A stretch of 49,746 bases of DNA from Kiritimatiellia bacterium (lineage in GTDB: Bacteria; Verrucomicrobiota; Kiritimatiellia; RFP12; UBA1067). The notes beneath the pieces are model-generated. The model worked only from the letters and a program-made list of their open reading frames with translations, was not told where the DNA came from and made no database searches. The position numbers and the translations under genes were made by a program. The stretch spans positions 1 to 49,746 of the forward strand of contig JAQIBS010000010.1 in NCBI GenBank assembly GCA_027858965.1, in the 5' to 3' direction. Positions 10,801 to 18,672 of the stretch are shown here, piece after piece (the first letter of the stretch is position 1; each line of letters begins with the position of its first letter).

Positions 10801-10839
10801 CCAGCCGGCATACCGGATTCTTCTCTGTATCGTATTCAT
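7828..10839 (-). CDS. SGNH/GDSL esterase - GH95 alpha-L-fucosidase fusion
   Basis: 1003 aa. ATG 10839 follows AGGAAG by 5 nt; a signal peptide/transmembrane start ends near SAEDT. Residues about 45-235 are an SGNH hydrolase with block I GDSITAG, block III LGTND and block V DKVHP (Ser, Gly, Asn, Asp/His set complete). Residues about 250-1003 are a full GH95 enzyme: [26 protein letters not shown] and [16 protein letters not shown] carry the Asn and Asp residues known to form the inverting fucosidase site. GH95 members remove alpha-1,2-L-fucose (some alpha-L-galactose); the esterase module may deacetylate the same glycan. The product is probably periplasmic or surface located. It is 8 bp downstream of the 10848 gene, so probably one operon. 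Confidence 0.95.
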   Translation of the reverse strand: MNTIQRRIRYAGWLAGLYRRMNITIVAVLIVFITHGVSAEDTAKIKVACVGDSITAGSGVADRANDSYPAQLGKMLGDGWEVKNFGVSRCTLLNRGVAPYTKTSQYKAALALKPDVVVIKLGTNDSNPENWKHKRGYIGDYLKLINTFAHLESKPVVWICRPVPVFPERWGINDRVVRDEIIPRINYIGRKAGVPVIDLYTPLKSHPEFFPDKVHPNEAGAAVMAKIVAGLLSKYKDAAPPIPEPVAYASADDLVIWDDFPAYDFEAAYPVGNGRMGAMPFSWFPGERILINEETIWENHDPMFMAENSFVHLEKVRELEAAGDFQAADKYFETHICGGGSKKRYPNSYQLAGWLKLDYRNTAGIQNTIRTLDLKTGIARTIYTLADGSTITQEVFASTPDDVVAVSVKAQKPIDLRVSMDGAKVEGSDLVKNASADGNAGTRFLSRVRVANTTAVSAQGDALEVKQATDVTLYLSASTDFNRLEPAKKLPDGWQKKASADLDALKGKTPDQIRQAAVSDHQKYFNRVQSDFGRTADSIRSKPTRLRLERLKAGAHDDPDLMESYFQFGRYLLIASSRPGCLPANLQGLWNPYKRAPWGSDYHLNINIQMNYWPAETTNLGEMHNPFFNLIRSYQSSGKEMARRLGMKGWCMGHCSDMWGNARLMSTRAFYSGSFFGGQWMTFHILEHYRFNRDKSFLEKNWDILTASAEFVDSWLIPGPEGTLMARPACSPENSFGYTDQNGEEQRAALSAGNSFDQFMILQVLSDYVEAAEAIGKQEDAFVKKVRATIPKVYRPRVGDDGRLMEWRLPFKEVSPGHRHMSHIIGAYPGNQINLDEDPKMRDAVTKAIDGRLARGGAGTGWSRAWTIGMYARLSDGERAYENLHAILTRSTLDNLWDNHPPFQIDGNFGATAAIAEMLLHSHNDEIKLLPALPEQWPTGTIKGLRARGGYTVDISWNDGQLDKARISAGNNSPQQVKVVYNGKSKILTLKSGQEISVMPKSF

Positions 10840-10847
10840 CTTGCTTC

Positions 10848-11195
10848 CTATTTCGTTTTATTGGCGGTTTTTCTCGGTGAGATGAATACCGGAGAAAGTT
10901 TTGTGATGCCCTTCTTCAGAGAAACCTTGCAAGCCGCCCCTTTGTTGAAGTGCTTTGAACCGGTATCCCCGTCGAGAATTTTGTTGATCCGTTCATTGTT
11001 GCTGTTGTCGGCTTCAGCAATCAGCACATTGGGACCGCTTTTGACCGTGTTTTTGATGGCGGTCACAAGGTCATTCGGATCCAGGATATTTTTCGCGGCG
11101 GCAGTGGCCTGAGCGAAAGCCGGAAGGCTAAGGCTGGCACAAAGCAACACTGTGCCGGCAAGTGTCTTCAGAATGCGTGGTGTCAGTATCATCAT
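10848..11195 (-). CDS. Small secreted protein with discoidin-like stub
   Basis: 115 aa from ATG 11195. A signal peptide ends near PAFAQA, followed by a segment with [18 protein letters not shown], which resembles the opening of F5/8-type C (discoidin-like) domains in secreted PVC proteins. The domain is then abandoned: the last 40 residues are basic and end KTANKTK, so this could be a truncated domain protein. It immediately precedes the SGNH-GH95 gene (8 bp gap). The function is not recognised. Confidence 0.6.
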   Translation of the reverse strand: MMILTPRILKTLAGTVLLCASLSLPAFAQATAAAKNILDPNDLVTAIKNTVKSGPNVLIAEADNSNNERINKILDGDTGSKHFNKGAACKVSLKKGITKLSPVFISPRKTANKTK

Positions 11196-11373
11196 CTAGA
11201 TTCTCTCTTTTTGTTTAGTTTTCTTCTTAACGTGTTTGAGCATAAACATACCGATAACATGTCACAAATCATTGTCGGGCTTGGCTCCTGAAAGGAGGTG
11301 TTTTCGCCGCCAATAGAGCAACAACTCAAGAAGACTCAACTTTCCCGAAACCGACTGATTTTATCAAATGAAG

Positions 11374-11410
11374 CGGTAGCGCCGTTAGCGAGTCTGCTGT
11401 AATACCCACT
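11374..11410 (+). repeat. Dispersed GGTAGCGCCGTT-type repeat in the 11196-11428 spacer
   Basis: The spacer contains GCGGTAGCGCCGTTAGCG followed by a CTGTAATACCCACTC-like stretch. A related sequence occurs inverted near 18590-18626 (GGTAGCGCCGTTGGCGC, then CTGTAGTAACCGCTC on the minus strand). No coding signal is seen in this 233-bp spacer. Confidence 0.5.
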
Positions 11411-11428
11411 CTGCAAGCAGTATACGCA

Positions 11429-12817
11429 CTAGTGCTGAGCGGCCCCTTTATCACCCTGATGTTTCATCCACTCCGTAATCGATGCCTTTAACTCCTCTAG
11501 CTTCGATGCATATTCAGGGTTGTCCGCTAAATTATTTCTTTCCCATATATCCTTGGACAGATCAAAGAGTTGAAACTCCGGATGCTTTCGAAACCGCTGC
11601 ACCGCCTCCGCCGCAGCGGCATCGCCGTTTTTTGCCTTCTTCAGCCAGGAGAGGTACATCATACGAACATGACGATTCGGATCCTTTTTATCTTCATAGC
11701 CGTAATCAAAGCCGTTGATGACGCGTACGGCGAAAAGGTTGTCGGGTGTCAGGTTCCACATCAGCTTAAACCGACCGTCGGTTACGGCACGCGATGAAAA
11801 AGGAGGACCTTCAGGCCCGCTATTATAAGTAAAGAACGACTTTTCACGATGGTTTTTCGTCTCCTGTCTGATAAGAGGAAGTAAACTTTTTCCATCCAGA
11901 TCGGATGGTACGGCTCCGCCGCCCGCATCTATTAATGTCGGCAGAATATCGCAATACTGAGCCAGCGCATCGGTTTCAAATATACCATCAGTCAAACCCG
12001 GCCATTTGATCAAACAGGCTGACCGCACCCCCCAGTCATAAGTGGTCCATTTACCACCCGGCATGCCCGCTCCGTTTTCGTCCAGCACGATCAAGGCAGT
12101 AGTTCCATCCAGCTTCGTCTTTTGAAGCAATGCTTGCGCCTTACCGACCTGCTCATCGAACAACCGGACCTCAGCAAGGTGCTCGCGATAATAATGCCGG
12201 GTTTCTTTGGTATCAACCAGAGACGGCGGCAACTTCAGTTCATCCAACATCCACAACGAAGAATCACCCGAGTCCCATGGGGCATGTGCATGAATCGAAC
12301 AGATAAAAAGGCAGAAGGGCTGATCCGGATCACGCGTGATAAACTCCTCGACCCCCTCCCAGCTCTCATCGGTTTTCTTCCGCGCATTGCAGTTGGGGGT
12401 AAATCCCTTCACATTCTCGAAGGGATAAACCGAATTCGGTCTAATATGCCGTTTGCCGGTCAACCCGACCCGGTAGCCCAGCTTTCTCAGATAGTGTACC
12501 ACACTCAGGGTGCCAGCTTTTGTCGCCGCATGGTTCTTCATGCATCCGTTTCTATGCGGCTGCAGCCCGGTGTAAAGCTCCGCACGCGTCGGTGCACAAA
12601 TAGCTTCAGAGACGAACATATTGGTAAAACGAATTCCCTCCCTAGCCAGCTTATCGATATTCGGCGATGTGTTAGGGTTGGGAGAGCCATAGCAACCCAA
12701 ACTGGATGAACTGATATCATCCCCTACAAGAATGAGAAAATTAGGAGCTTCTGCTCCTGCAAACAGAGCAGCCGTCAGTGCCACTCCCAACATAAAAATA
12801 AAATTCGTCGTTTTCAT
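11429..12817 (-). CDS. Secreted S1-family sulfatase
   Basis: 462 aa with a signal peptide (residues 1-23). The formylglycine signature is ICAPTRAELYTG, with Cys74 the residue converted to formylglycine (C-x-P-x-R form). Metal ligands are GDD (33-34), Lys/His of TGKRHIRP, and DENG. Length and domain order are normal for S1 sulfatases, which hydrolyse sulfate esters from sugars. The GDDISSSSLGCYG opening and HAHAPWD differ from the other three sulfatases here, so it probably belongs to a different subfamily and acts on a different sulfate position. An AAAAGGA ribosome binding site lies about 11 nt upstream. No sulfatase-maturating enzyme is encoded in the window. Confidence 0.95.
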   Translation of the reverse strand: MKTTNFIFMLGVALTAALFAGAEAPNFLILVGDDISSSSLGCYGSPNPNTSPNIDKLAREGIRFTNMFVSEAICAPTRAELYTGLQPHRNGCMKNHAATKAGTLSVVHYLRKLGYRVGLTGKRHIRPNSVYPFENVKGFTPNCNARKKTDESWEGVEEFITRDPDQPFCLFICSIHAHAPWDSGDSSLWMLDELKLPPSLVDTKETRHYYREHLAEVRLFDEQVGKAQALLQKTKLDGTTALIVLDENGAGMPGGKWTTYDWGVRSACLIKWPGLTDGIFETDALAQYCDILPTLIDAGGGAVPSDLDGKSLLPLIRQETKNHREKSFFTYNSGPEGPPFSSRAVTDGRFKLMWNLTPDNLFAVRVINGFDYGYEDKKDPNRHVRMMYLSWLKKAKNGDAAAAEAVQRFRKHPEFQLFDLSKDIWERNNLADNPEYASKLEELKASITEWMKHQGDKGAAQH

Positions 12818-12824
12818 ATGATAA

Positions 12825-13192
12825 TTAATCCTTTTGATTTAACGTACCGCGCGAAGCGCTGCGCCATAGCCTTGGCGAAGGAGGGATTGGACGTTCTAGT
12901 TTATATCGGCCCTTCTCCAGCACCTCCAGCCCACGCCCGGAGTGTCGGCAGAAATATGGATACACTCCATTGCCATGCTCCATGTACTCCTGGGCTGAAC
13001 CCCAGAATGAACCACGCATGTATCCACGATAACCATCGTGTATAGGGTTTCTTTTCAATCTTCGCTATCGTTTGTTTCAGCAACAAACGCGTACGCCAGA
13101 GATCCATCAACCTGACATGCATGAACATAGTGTCCCAATCACCATACTCTGCTTTATGGGCCTCCGAGAGAATCTTCCATACTTTCGACCCT
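12825..13192 (-). pseudogene. Degraded coding remnant (unrecognised)
   Basis: Between the 13193 stop and the sulfatase start the minus strand holds protein-like stretches in two frames. One reads EGSKVWKILSEAHKAEYGDW then HVRLMDLWRTRLLLKQTIAK; the other reads MRGSFWGSAQEYMEHGNGVY then a Y-F-C-R-H-S-G-R-G-L-E-V-L motif. They follow each other with a frame change near 13050 and no proper start. This looks like the C-terminal part of an enzyme gene broken by a frameshift. I do not recognise the family. The 3' end includes a GCGCGAAGCGC hairpin. Confidence 0.45.
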
Positions 13193-13863
13193 TCACTGAA
13201 CCATGATTACTGTACCGGACACGAGTTCCCGTTGAACCAGTTTAACATTGTCAATCCAGATATGGGCATTACAAGCACCACTATCATCAGCAAAAAACTG
13301 CAGCGCGTAGAGCGCACTCACGGTTGGCGTGAATTGCACCGTGACGCTTTCGGCAACGCCATCATTTCCAACTGTCGTCTTCTCATCCAGCACCGTCGTG
13401 CCGGTCCCATTGGTGTAGACGAGGGCATCGGTCCACGTGTGGGTGAAGCGAACGTCCAAGGGTTCGGTCAGCCCGCTACCACCTCGTCCAAACAAATCAA
13501 ACGTCAGTTTATAGGTCGTTCCCGCCACCAGGGGCAAACCGGTTTGGGCAATGACATCAATACCATTGTGACTGGGGGACGCATCGAGCCCGAACGCACA
13601 AGAGCCATCGGGGAAGTTAGCACCACCCGTACCATCAAAAAAGATCCATGCGCGGGACGTCCACAACCAATGGTCCACCGAAGAACCCGATGATGCCTCG
13701 ATTGGATTGTCACCCAACTCATTACCGGCTCCATCGTAGGTGCCACTAACTGAGTTGGTCTCAAAGCTGCCGTTCTGGATCAGATTCGCAGCTTGAGCTG
13801 CCATAGCCGTGCCGAGGATGGCTACGATAAGATGTGATTTGATTTGATGTTCATGATGTTCAT
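13193..13863 (-). CDS. Small secreted CBM-like protein with TVIMVQ tail, out of frame at a 5-bp repeat
   Basis: The only ATG with a ribosome binding site (AGGGGAG, then ATG 13863) reads MNIMNIKSN and hits a stop 14 codons in. The long frame contains KSHLIVAILGTAMAAQA (a good signal peptide) but has no upstream start; its first ATG (13804) falls inside that signal peptide. Removing one copy of the duplicated 5-bp unit (GATTT, 13836-13845 on the plus strand) joins them into MNIMNIKSHLIVAILGTAMA and restores about 220 aa. The mature protein is a CBM4/9- or DUF642-like module (NLIQNGSFE, GNELGDN, FADDSG, HIWIDNVKLVQRELVSG) ending directly in TVIMVQ-stop. The module's second half is nearly identical in DNA to part of the 2431-6149 gene. 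Promoter module 3 is upstream. Confidence 0.8.
13836..13845. repeat. Duplicated 5-bp unit (GATTT x2) at the frame break
   Basis: Two copies of GATTT followed by the near-copy GATGT, within the signal-peptide codons of the 13193-13863 gene. One copy fewer places the ribosome-binding-site-preceded ATG in frame with the open frame. Short tandem repeats like this change by slipped-strand pairing. Confidence 0.85.
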
Positions 13864-13906
13864 GCTTCTCCCCTTTCGTTGTGTATACATTCTGATCTCA
13901 CTTCTA

Positions 13907-13972
13907 TTGTACACCCCCGGTCCACTTAAAAAAACAGACAATCTGTGCAAAAAGCGGTCAAATCGTGCAAAA
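13907..13972 (-). promoter_or_regulatory. Tail-family promoter module 3
   Basis: Plus-strand units CAGACAATCTGTGCAAAA (13935-13952) and CGGTCAAATCGTGCAAAA (13955-13972), period 20. The minus-strand -10-like TACAAT is complementary to 13907-13912; the -35 region is a weak T-rich match. ATG 13863 lies about 45 bp downstream. Confidence 0.68.
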
Positions 13973-14014
13973 TATTTTGACTCCGTCAAAATATGTAATT
14001 CCGCTACGCGGAAT
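13972..14014. repeat. Hairpin pair upstream of operator 3
   Basis: ATATTTTGAC-TCC-GTCAAAATAT (13972-13994) and ATTCCGC-TAC-GCGGAAT (13998-14014), both perfect. Minus-strand loops are GGA and GTA, again of GNA type. Confidence 0.8.
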
Positions 14015-14079
14015 AAGAGGCCGTATGAAAGATGACTGTTTGTTCAAAAAAAGAGCTAAACGCTTTAAAAACTCATTTT

Positions 14080-14455
14080 TCATCTATCCAGTTCGCGTAT
14101 CCAGATGTTCCGGAACTCGACCGGACTGTTGTGCCCCTGGATCATGAGTGGCAGCTCGGCGGCGTGCGGCTTGTAGGGGTAAGTAGCTTTGTATGCCATG
14201 GGCCCCAGAATTTTTGTGTTATTCTGCACCAGCACACCGTTGTGCAGCACAGTGATTCTGGCAGCTTCAAGAAGTTTTCCCTCTTTAAATACGGGTGCCG
14301 TAAAGATAACATCATAGCTCTGCCACTGACCGGGCCCCCGGCAGGAATGGCGTGTTGGTAAATCCGGTAAGCTCATATTGATGAAACCCCTTCTCCTCGG
14401 CATGCGCACTCATGTAGCCCAGCAACGTTACCAGCGTAAAAATAAATAATCTCAT
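14080..14455 (-). pseudogene. DUF1080 (3-keto-disaccharide hydrolase-type) gene with internal deletion
   Basis: ATG 14455 starts a signal peptide (MRLFIFTLVTLLGYMSAHA) and EEKGF, but this frame ends after about 60 residues. The other frame gives the C-terminal half of a DUF1080 domain: GQWQSYDVIFTAPVF, ARITVLHNGVLVQNNTKILG and FRNIWIREL. A complete domain is about 200 aa; about 100 N-terminal residues and the frame are lost. It begins 2 bp after the Gfo/Idh/MocA stop, a pairing common in PVC genomes, so it was once in that operon. The current product is most likely non-functional. Confidence 0.8.
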
Positions 14456-14457
14456 CT

Positions 14458-15765
14458 TCAATTCTCCCATTTACGCGCCTGCGGCAGCAGGCGCATCTTA
14501 TTGGCTTCAATATCGTTCACAAATTCCCCTTTGTCCATATCCCATTGCAACTTACGCCCGAGTCTTATCGCAATAACGCCCATATGCAGGGAGGTGGAAA
14601 GCAGATGCAGAGTCTGTGCCGTATACGTTGTAGGCTTACGTGATTTAACACAATCAAGGAAGTTTCGCTGCTCATTGGGAGGCAATGGCCAGTGCTTTGT
14701 TGTTTCGGGCGTATATTTGATTCGCAGTATCTGCGGGTCGCTGGCCTCCAGTCCGGCACTCCATGTTTTTCGCCTGATCCAACCTTTTTCACCTTCAAAA
14801 TTCAGATAGCAGCTATCGGGAGCCCAGTAACCTTGCGGTCCATTCTTCAGGTTCACCTCAACACCATTGGAATAACGATAATTGAGATCAAAGGTGATAG
14901 GCACATCACTCTCCATCCCTTGCGGAATCTCACCGTCACCATCCACCTCAACAGGGCAGATTTCGGTTGCGTTCACCCCCTGCTGCGCCGTATCAAAAAG
15001 ATGTGTTCCCATGTCGAGAATAGCCCCGTTGGAATAATGGCTGATATTGCGCCAGTGCCAGCAGTCAGTCCGGTTGGGAGTGTACTCATGAAATTCAGCA
15101 GGTCCCTGCCAGAGGTTCCAGTCCAGATCTTCAGGCGGGACGACAGGCTTTTCAACAGGAAAGCTGCATCCCTTAGGCAAATGTACCTCCACACGCCTGA
15201 GTTTACCTATAGCACCACTCTTAACCCACTCAACCATCTTATGAAAATGGATCATTGAGCGATCTTCAATCCCCGCTTGAAACACGGTTGCATGCTTCTT
15301 AACCAAATCAGCAAGTTGACGACCTTCGTCAATGGAGAGAGTCGGCTTCTCTGAAAATACATCCTTACCTGCCTCAATGGCCATGATGGACATTGGAACA
15401 TGCCAGTGATCCGGGGTTGAGATCACAACAGCATCAATTGCAGGATTTTCTATGATCTCTCTGAAATCCTGAAAGGCACGACAGCCCTTTGTGCCATAGC
15501 GCTTATCAACCATCTCCCTGGCGGCAACAGCCCTGCTCCTATAGGCATCGCAGACGGAAACCACCTGCGCATCCACATTATTCAGAAATGAGTTGAGATT
15601 TGCATACACCCCCTGAGAGCCCATTCCAATACACCCCAGCGTAATGCGTTTTGACGGCGCATTCTGACCGAGAACGCTAGAGGGTATGATTGAGGGAAAC
15701 GCCATAGCGGTTCCAGCGGAAACCCCTATTCCTTTTATAAAATTTCTTCTGTTAATGTTTCTCAT
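14458..15765 (-). CDS. Tat-exported Gfo/Idh/MocA family oxidoreductase
   Basis: About 435 aa. ATG 15765 is chosen because it places the twin-arginine motif RRNFIKG near the N-terminus of a Tat signal (MRNINRRNFIKGIGVSAGTA); the open frame extends 10 codons upstream. A Rossmann NAD(P) site follows (LGCIGMGSQG), then ISTPDHWH and the catalytic-type SEKP motif (EKPTLSIDEG), and a C-terminal alpha/beta domain with DMGTHLFD. The family oxidises or epimerises sugars with tightly bound NAD(P). Tat export suggests a folded, cofactor-loaded enzyme in the periplasm. The gene upstream of the decayed DUF1080 gene suggests a former 3-keto-glycoside pathway. Substrate unknown. Confidence 0.92.
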   Translation of the reverse strand: MRNINRRNFIKGIGVSAGTAMAFPSIIPSSVLGQNAPSKRITLGCIGMGSQGVYANLNSFLNNVDAQVVSVCDAYRSRAVAAREMVDKRYGTKGCRAFQDFREIIENPAIDAVVISTPDHWHVPMSIMAIEAGKDVFSEKPTLSIDEGRQLADLVKKHATVFQAGIEDRSMIHFHKMVEWVKSGAIGKLRRVEVHLPKGCSFPVEKPVVPPEDLDWNLWQGPAEFHEYTPNRTDCWHWRNISHYSNGAILDMGTHLFDTAQQGVNATEICPVEVDGDGEIPQGMESDVPITFDLNYRYSNGVEVNLKNGPQGYWAPDSCYLNFEGEKGWIRRKTWSAGLEASDPQILRIKYTPETTKHWPLPPNEQRNFLDCVKSRKPTTYTAQTLHLLSTSLHMGVIAIRLGRKLQWDMDKGEFVNDIEANKMRLLPQARKWEN

Positions 15766-15830
15766 AATACTAAAGTTGCTTTCTGCCACAACCAAATTTA
15801 ACTATTGTGATATACAAAGCCATTTTATCC

Positions 15831-15890
15831 AAATGGCCCGTTGTGTGTTAAACGTCGCAGCTTTAGATAAAAACGCTGCGCGTTTTAAGG
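15831..15890 (+). repeat. 58-bp repeat, copy A (inverted relative to 20183-20240)
   Basis: The sequence beginning AAATGGCCCGTTGTGTGTTA and ending in AAAACGCTGCGCGTTTT is matched at about 51 of 58 positions by the reverse complement of 20183-20240. It contains the hairpin AAAACGC-TGC-GCGTTTT. It lies in the 15766-16101 spacer. Confidence 0.8.
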
Positions 15891-15976
15891 TGTTAAAAGA
15901 GTTAAAGAGGTTAAAAGGGTTAAAATAGACATCCAATTAATTGTAGAACAACTAAGGCGGACTCTTCCCGCAACCC

Positions 15977-16048
15977 AGCTTGTAGCCAGTAGCTTGTAGT
16001 TTACTCGACTGTATTTGCTACCAGCTACAGACTACCAGCTACTAGCTC
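15977..16048. repeat. AGCT/GTAG-rich imperfect palindrome
   Basis: Left arm AGCTTGTAGCCAGTAGCTTG and right arm complementary to AGCTAGTAGCTGGTAGTCTG; each arm is itself a repeat of a roughly 12-bp GTAGCTTGTAG-like unit. It lies just downstream of the 16102 stop on the minus strand and could form a transcript hairpin. No poly-T tract is obvious. Confidence 0.55.
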
Positions 16049-16101
16049 AAGTTGCTGCTTCAACTTCTTGTTTTATATTGCAAAAACTGAGCGACAAGCA
16101 G

Positions 16102-18477
16102 CTACTGCAAAAGAATAATCGTTCCCTGCCGCGAGATGATATATCCATCAGGCGTACTTGAGACAGAGTTTCCATAATAAGAGATACGCGCCAGCTGATC
16201 ACTGGTGAGATTCGGGACAAAGCGCAGGGTTGTATCACCAAGCGTGCCCGTGAGTTCCAGAGTACCGCTCCAAGTATACCCGGTGCTGTTGCCAAAGGTC
16301 AAGTGTCCTGTCCCCAGTTCCAGCGTACTATCCGACACAAGATTCAACGACGCCATCGTGTCCGTGAATGTACCCGCATCCAGCGTTCCGCCTGCCATCA
16401 CCAGCACAGAGCTGTCGGAGAAGGTGTTATCGACGCCTAGCTTCATCGTACCGTCCTCAACCCTGACATTGCCGGTAAAGGTGTTATTCCCGGCGAAGAT
16501 CTGCGTTCCGGTGCCGGTTTTTGTGAGGTTGATCACCCCTAATGTATTGGAGATAATGCCGCTGAACGTTGCTGTATTACCACTGAAGTAAGGATTGTCT
16601 GTGCTCGATGTGTGGTTGCCTGCCCCGATGATCAAAGTTTGATTGGCATACGCCCCCGCCCCAATGTCAACCGTGCCTGAGCCAGTCAGAGCATCGACAG
16701 TCGCGTTGGCATCCCATAGGTTAAAACACGCGCTGTTGGCAACGTTCAGGGAGCCCTGATTGACACTCCAGTTTCCAGCACTCCAGTAGTTCTGGAGGGT
16801 GCCCTCCTGCACATCAATCAAACCGCCGGCACTCTGGCTGATATAGACGATATTAGCCCCCCCATACCTCGTACCAAGCCACATTTCAGAAGCCCCGGAT
16901 TTCACAATCCTTCCGGCACCGGTCAGCGTTTGCACATTGTCAAGATGAGTTCTGGCAGCGGCGGCATTGAATTCAAGGGTCGCACCACTGGCGACCGTCG
17001 TAATCCGGGCGTCGTAGGAAGATGCGGTATCCTGAAGTTTCAGTGTGCCTTGAACCACACTTACGTTTCCGCTATAGGCATTGGCGGTTGTGTCAGCGCC
17101 ATTTTTCAGGATCTGATTACCAACGAAAGTCTGCCTGCCGGTGCCCGTTTTAACAATGTTCAGATGACCCACATTCGCACCTCCAACTTGCGTGCGACGG
17201 ATCTGACCGCAGAATATATGACTGGTGTTATTGCTGATCGTCAGGGTCGCAGCTCCTGCCGCAGCCGCCTCTGAATTCTGGACAACCATATTGGCGTTGG
17301 TTCCCAGCGAAGAGAGTCCCGCGATTGTCTGATCATTGCCGTTGAGCAGAAAATAGCCAACACCTGCAGTCGCGTTATTCATCGTAACAACCGAATTCGG
17401 ACCGAACTGGTTTGGCTGCATGGTGGATAGCACCGCGCCCTGGGTGCCGTTTGCATTTCCACCGATGATAACATTGCCCTGCAGGGCTGCGCCTGAGGGG
17501 TTGGCCAGCTGCAGTTGAAGACCGGCCGAGTAATTGCCTCCCTTGTTGTCGATGTATGTGGCACCTGCATACGTGTTGGCACCGCTCAGGATCTGTATTT
17601 TCTGCGCACTGCCGGCACTATTTCCTCGCAGGGTAATTCCGCCGGAACCACTGATCGTACCGCTGAAATCGGCGCCATTGTAGAACGAGGGTGTATCCAG
17701 AGCCAGCCCCTGATTGTAGCCCCCATAACCTCCCATATTAATGACATTGCCAGCCCCGCTGAGGTACCCTATTCCCTCCACCTTGGTGTTTATATCAAAG
17801 GTGCTTCCCGCAGCGATATCCACTCTGGCATTATCACTGATCGTGTGGTAATTCTCAACCAGCTTCACGGTTCCGTTATTGGTGATGTAAAGCGTTGATG
17901 AACCCGAGCCGTTGACGTTGGCCAAAAATGGATTCCACCTTTCAAATTTCAACGCCAGCGTTCCGCCGTTGACAATAACGCTTGAGTTCTGGTCGGCAAC
18001 CGTCAACTTGCGCATGGTCAGCACCTGACCAGCTGTGCCATTGATTGCCAGATCAACCCCGGCAGCGACAGTAACGTAGTTCGTAGTGCCATTTTCGATA
18101 GTGGCTGATTGATTAACATTGATAGCCGGAGCTGCGCCACCAAACGATAAGATGCCGCCGCTGATAATATAGTTACCGGCCCCGGAGGCATTCAAGGTCA
18201 AGGTGTTCAGAGTGATCGTACCGATGACACCGATCGTGCCCGCAGCACCGCTGCCACTGCCGATAATCGCAGCATCACCGGTTGTATTACCCCAGGCGCC
18301 ATACGCGGAACCGTCATACCAATTACTGCCACCAGAGGCGGTCCATGTCCCGCCACCATCATCCAGAGGCGCACTGCCACTGGCATCCCACGTATAATTT
18401 ACCGCCAAAGCTGCCGGAGCAACTGCCAGCGCCAATACCACCATCATAACGTTCATATTCACATACTTCATTTTCAT
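16102..18477 (-). CDS. Autotransporter-associated beta-strand repeat protein with GTIILLQ tail
   Basis: 791 aa, signal peptide KYVNMNVMMVVLALAVAPAALA, ribosome binding site AGGAGA. The mature part is a Gly/Ala/Ser/Thr-rich beta-solenoid of the PVC passenger type. It opens with the TWDASGS...GGTWTASGGSNWYDG unit and contains repeats such as GTGTQIFAGNNTFTG, NVRVEDGTMKLGVDNTFSDS and GGTLDAGTFTDT. The C-terminal LRFVPNLTSDQLARISYYGN and TPDGYIISRQ stretch is the spot where related proteins usually carry PEP-CTERM; here the protein ends GTIILLQ-stop with no transmembrane helix. It is probably secreted or surface attached. Unlike the other tail genes, no tandem operator is visible upstream. A sugar porter gene lies upstream (196-bp gap). 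Confidence 0.88.
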   Translation of the reverse strand: MKMKYVNMNVMMVVLALAVAPAALAVNYTWDASGSAPLDDGGGTWTASGGSNWYDGSAYGAWGNTTGDAAIIGSGSGAAGTIGVIGTITLNTLTLNASGAGNYIISGGILSFGGAAPAINVNQSATIENGTTNYVTVAAGVDLAINGTAGQVLTMRKLTVADQNSSVIVNGGTLALKFERWNPFLANVNGSGSSTLYITNNGTVKLVENYHTISDNARVDIAAGSTFDINTKVEGIGYLSGAGNVINMGGYGGYNQGLALDTPSFYNGADFSGTISGSGGITLRGNSAGSAQKIQILSGANTYAGATYIDNKGGNYSAGLQLQLANPSGAALQGNVIIGGNANGTQGAVLSTMQPNQFGPNSVVTMNNATAGVGYFLLNGNDQTIAGLSSLGTNANMVVQNSEAAAAGAATLTISNNTSHIFCGQIRRTQVGGANVGHLNIVKTGTGRQTFVGNQILKNGADTTANAYSGNVSVVQGTLKLQDTASSYDARITTVASGATLEFNAAAARTHLDNVQTLTGAGRIVKSGASEMWLGTRYGGANIVYISQSAGGLIDVQEGTLQNYWSAGNWSVNQGSLNVANSACFNLWDANATVDALTGSGTVDIGAGAYANQTLIIGAGNHTSSTDNPYFSGNTATFSGIISNTLGVINLTKTGTGTQIFAGNNTFTGNVRVEDGTMKLGVDNTFSDSSVLVMAGGTLDAGTFTDTMASLNLVSDSTLELGTGHLTFGNSTGYTWSGTLELTGTLGDTTLRFVPNLTSDQLARISYYGNSVSSTPDGYIISRQGTIILLQ

Positions 18478-18533
18478 CCGTTTTCTCCTATTTTAAGCCC
18501 TGTTTATTGGGCAAAACCATTTATTGTTCCCTC

Positions 18534-18620
18534 TCCCGCTCAGCGGGATTGTCCATGTGACGACTCGCGGGCATATACCGCTCATAGAGCGGTTACTACA
18601 GTTTTTCGCGCCAACGGCGC
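18534..18620. repeat. Three small hairpins in the 18478-18672 spacer
   Basis: TCCCGC-TCA-GCGGGA (18534-18548), ACCGCTC-ATA-GAGCGGT (18577-18593) and GCGCC-AAC-GGCGC (18608-18620), all perfect with three-base loops. They lie between the MFS stop and the 16102-18477 gene; they may terminate or space the transcripts. Confidence 0.75.
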
Positions 18621-18672
18621 TACCACTTCACTTTAGAACTTTAGAATTCTCGCACTTTAGAACTTCTTACTC

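Noticed and set aside
12122-12709. Plus-strand open frame (195 codons)
   Set aside because: Antisense to the sulfatase 11429-12817; composition is not protein-like.
18478-18672. Tandem operator upstream of the 16102-18477 tail gene
   Set aside because: Only one weak GGGCAAAAC-like match is present; the second unit and the -35/-10 arrangement are missing.
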